Source: an uncultured Verrucomicrobiales bacterium (lineage in GTDB: Bacteria; Verrucomicrobiota; Verrucomicrobiia; Verrucomicrobiales; Akkermansiaceae). Taken from it: 7,019 nucleotides of DNA. How positions within the stretch are numbered: position 1 is the stretch's first letter; each line of letters opens with the position of its first letter. Shown here piece by piece: positions 6,493 to 7,019 of the stretch. Both the position numbers and the translations under genes were made by a program. The notes beneath the pieces were generated by a model. The model ran no database searches. It was not told where the DNA came from and saw only the letters and a program-made list of their open reading frames with translations. The stretch lies in assembly GCA_937969125.1 (NCBI GenBank), contig CALBVA010000055.1, forward strand, positions 1 to 7,019. Direction: 5' to 3'.

Positions 6493-7019
6493 ATGGTCCG
6501 CTTCCTTTTACTCTTCCTGCTCACCACTCTCGGTGCGGCTGCCTTCACGCCAATCCTCCGTATCGTCGAGCCACGCGGAGGAAAGCGTGGGACCGAAGTC
6601 AAAATCATCATGCGCGGCGAGCGCCTCTTTGAGCCGGAAGAGATCTTCTTCTACCGCGAAGGCATCACCGTAAAATCCCTCACAAAGGGCAAGGACCATA
6701 AGCGGGTCGATGCCGTCTTCGTCATTGCGCCAGATGCCGGACTTGGAGAATACCCGCTACGACTGCGCTGCAAGGGTGGAATTACCTACCTTCGCACCTT
6801 CTGGGTAGGCCAATTCAAGACCGTAAAAGAGCTGCGGACCAAGGACCGGAAAAAAGACCTGAACAACGACTTCGAAAAACCCCAGCAGATCGATCTCAAT
6901 GTCACCGTTCAGGGCGTCGCTGATAAAGAGGATGCCGATTACTACCGCGTTAGCGCGAAGAAAGGGCAGCGGCTCTCCGTCGAGGTCGAGGGTATCCGAC
7001 TCGGGCGCGTGATGTTCGA
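6493..7019 (+). CDS. Secreted pre-peptidase (PPC) domain protein, N-terminal part; runs off the window
   Basis: From ATG 6493 the frame is open to the window edge, giving 175 visible residues. Residues 1-17 form a Sec signal peptide (MVRFLLLFLLTTLGAAA, cleavage probably before FTP). Residues about 22-110 form an immunoglobulin-like region with PRGGKRGTEVKIIMRGERL (27-45) and LGEYPLRLRCKGG (84-96), a form common at the start of large Planctomycetes and Verrucomicrobia secreted proteins. Residues about 131-175 (QQIDLNVTVQGVADKEDADYYRV, then AKKGQRLSVEVEG) match the start of a bacterial pre-peptidase C-terminal (PPC) domain. It follows the DUF1501 gene by 21 bp on the same strand without a Shine-Dalgarno site. 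Full proteins of this kind are usually several hundred residues with repeated PPC-like domains. The role is probably extracellular or periplasmic, perhaps binding; the exact function is unknown. Confidence 0.88.
   Translation, partial: MVRFLLLFLLTTLGAAAFTPILRIVEPRGGKRGTEVKIIMRGERLFEPEEIFFYREGITVKSLTKGKDHKRVDAVFVIAPDAGLGEYPLRLRCKGGITYLRTFWVGQFKTVKELRTKDRKKDLNNDFEKPQQIDLNVTVQGVADKEDADYYRVSAKKGQRLSVEVEGIRLGRVMF

Noticed and set aside
1..7019. Search for tRNA or rRNA genes, CRISPR repeats, transposases and toxin-antitoxin pairs
   Set aside because: Reading both strands by eye I found no tRNA-like cloverleaf, rRNA signature, regular spaced repeat array, transposase motif or small paired genes of this kind. 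A covariance-model search would be needed to exclude small RNAs.

Overview
The window looks like a metagenome-derived contig made of two unrelated parts. Bases 1 to about 1490 are AT-rich (roughly 37% GC in a hand-counted line). They carry, on the minus strand, one long gene fragment encoding a fused HAD-type phosphatase and PlsC-type acyltransferase, an architecture known from Gammaproteobacteria and Actinobacteria. From about 1500 onward the DNA is close to 60% GC and its gene content points to the Planctomycetes-Verrucomicrobia group, most likely a marine verrucomicrobium: a DUF1501 protein with a Tat-like signal, a pre-peptidase (PPC) domain protein beside it, a membrane Ser/Thr-kinase-like protein with a TPR-like tail, and start sites mostly without Shine-Dalgarno sequences. 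At about 1478-1502 both flanking reading frames lose their N-termini, head to head. This is best read as a chimeric assembly join, less likely as a real rearrangement.

Layout: (1) 1-1498, minus strand, HAD-IB/PlsC fusion, cut at both ends. (2) About 1492-1866, plus strand, C-terminal end of an unrecognised helical protein, cut at the join. (3) 1867-2140, no intact gene. It holds the decayed 5' end of a secreted beta-helix (pectate-lyase-like) protein gene, with a lost start codon, a frameshift in the signal peptide and a missing body. (4) 2141-2386, minus strand, a two-helix membrane protein of 81 residues, preceded by four TTTCAY motifs at exact 11-bp spacing. (5) 2457-5006, minus strand, a membrane kinase-like protein whose catalytic Asp is replaced by Asn (HGN instead of HRD), probably a pseudokinase. 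(6) 5007-5139, a divergent promoter region with a 12-bp palindrome. (7) 5140-6471, plus strand, DUF1501 protein, followed after 21 bp by (8) 6493 to the window end, plus strand, a secreted PPC-domain protein that runs off the edge.

DUF1501 and PPC proteins commonly sit together in Planctomycetes and Verrucomicrobia gene sets for exported proteins, and the pair here looks like one operon. The kinase-like gene is divergent from it, so the two units may share control, and the small membrane protein lies downstream of the kinase on the same strand. The most interesting points are the HGN pseudokinase, the phased 11-bp repeats, and the relic of the beta-helix gene. I see no convincing new multi-gene system, RNA gene, insertion sequence or CRISPR array.
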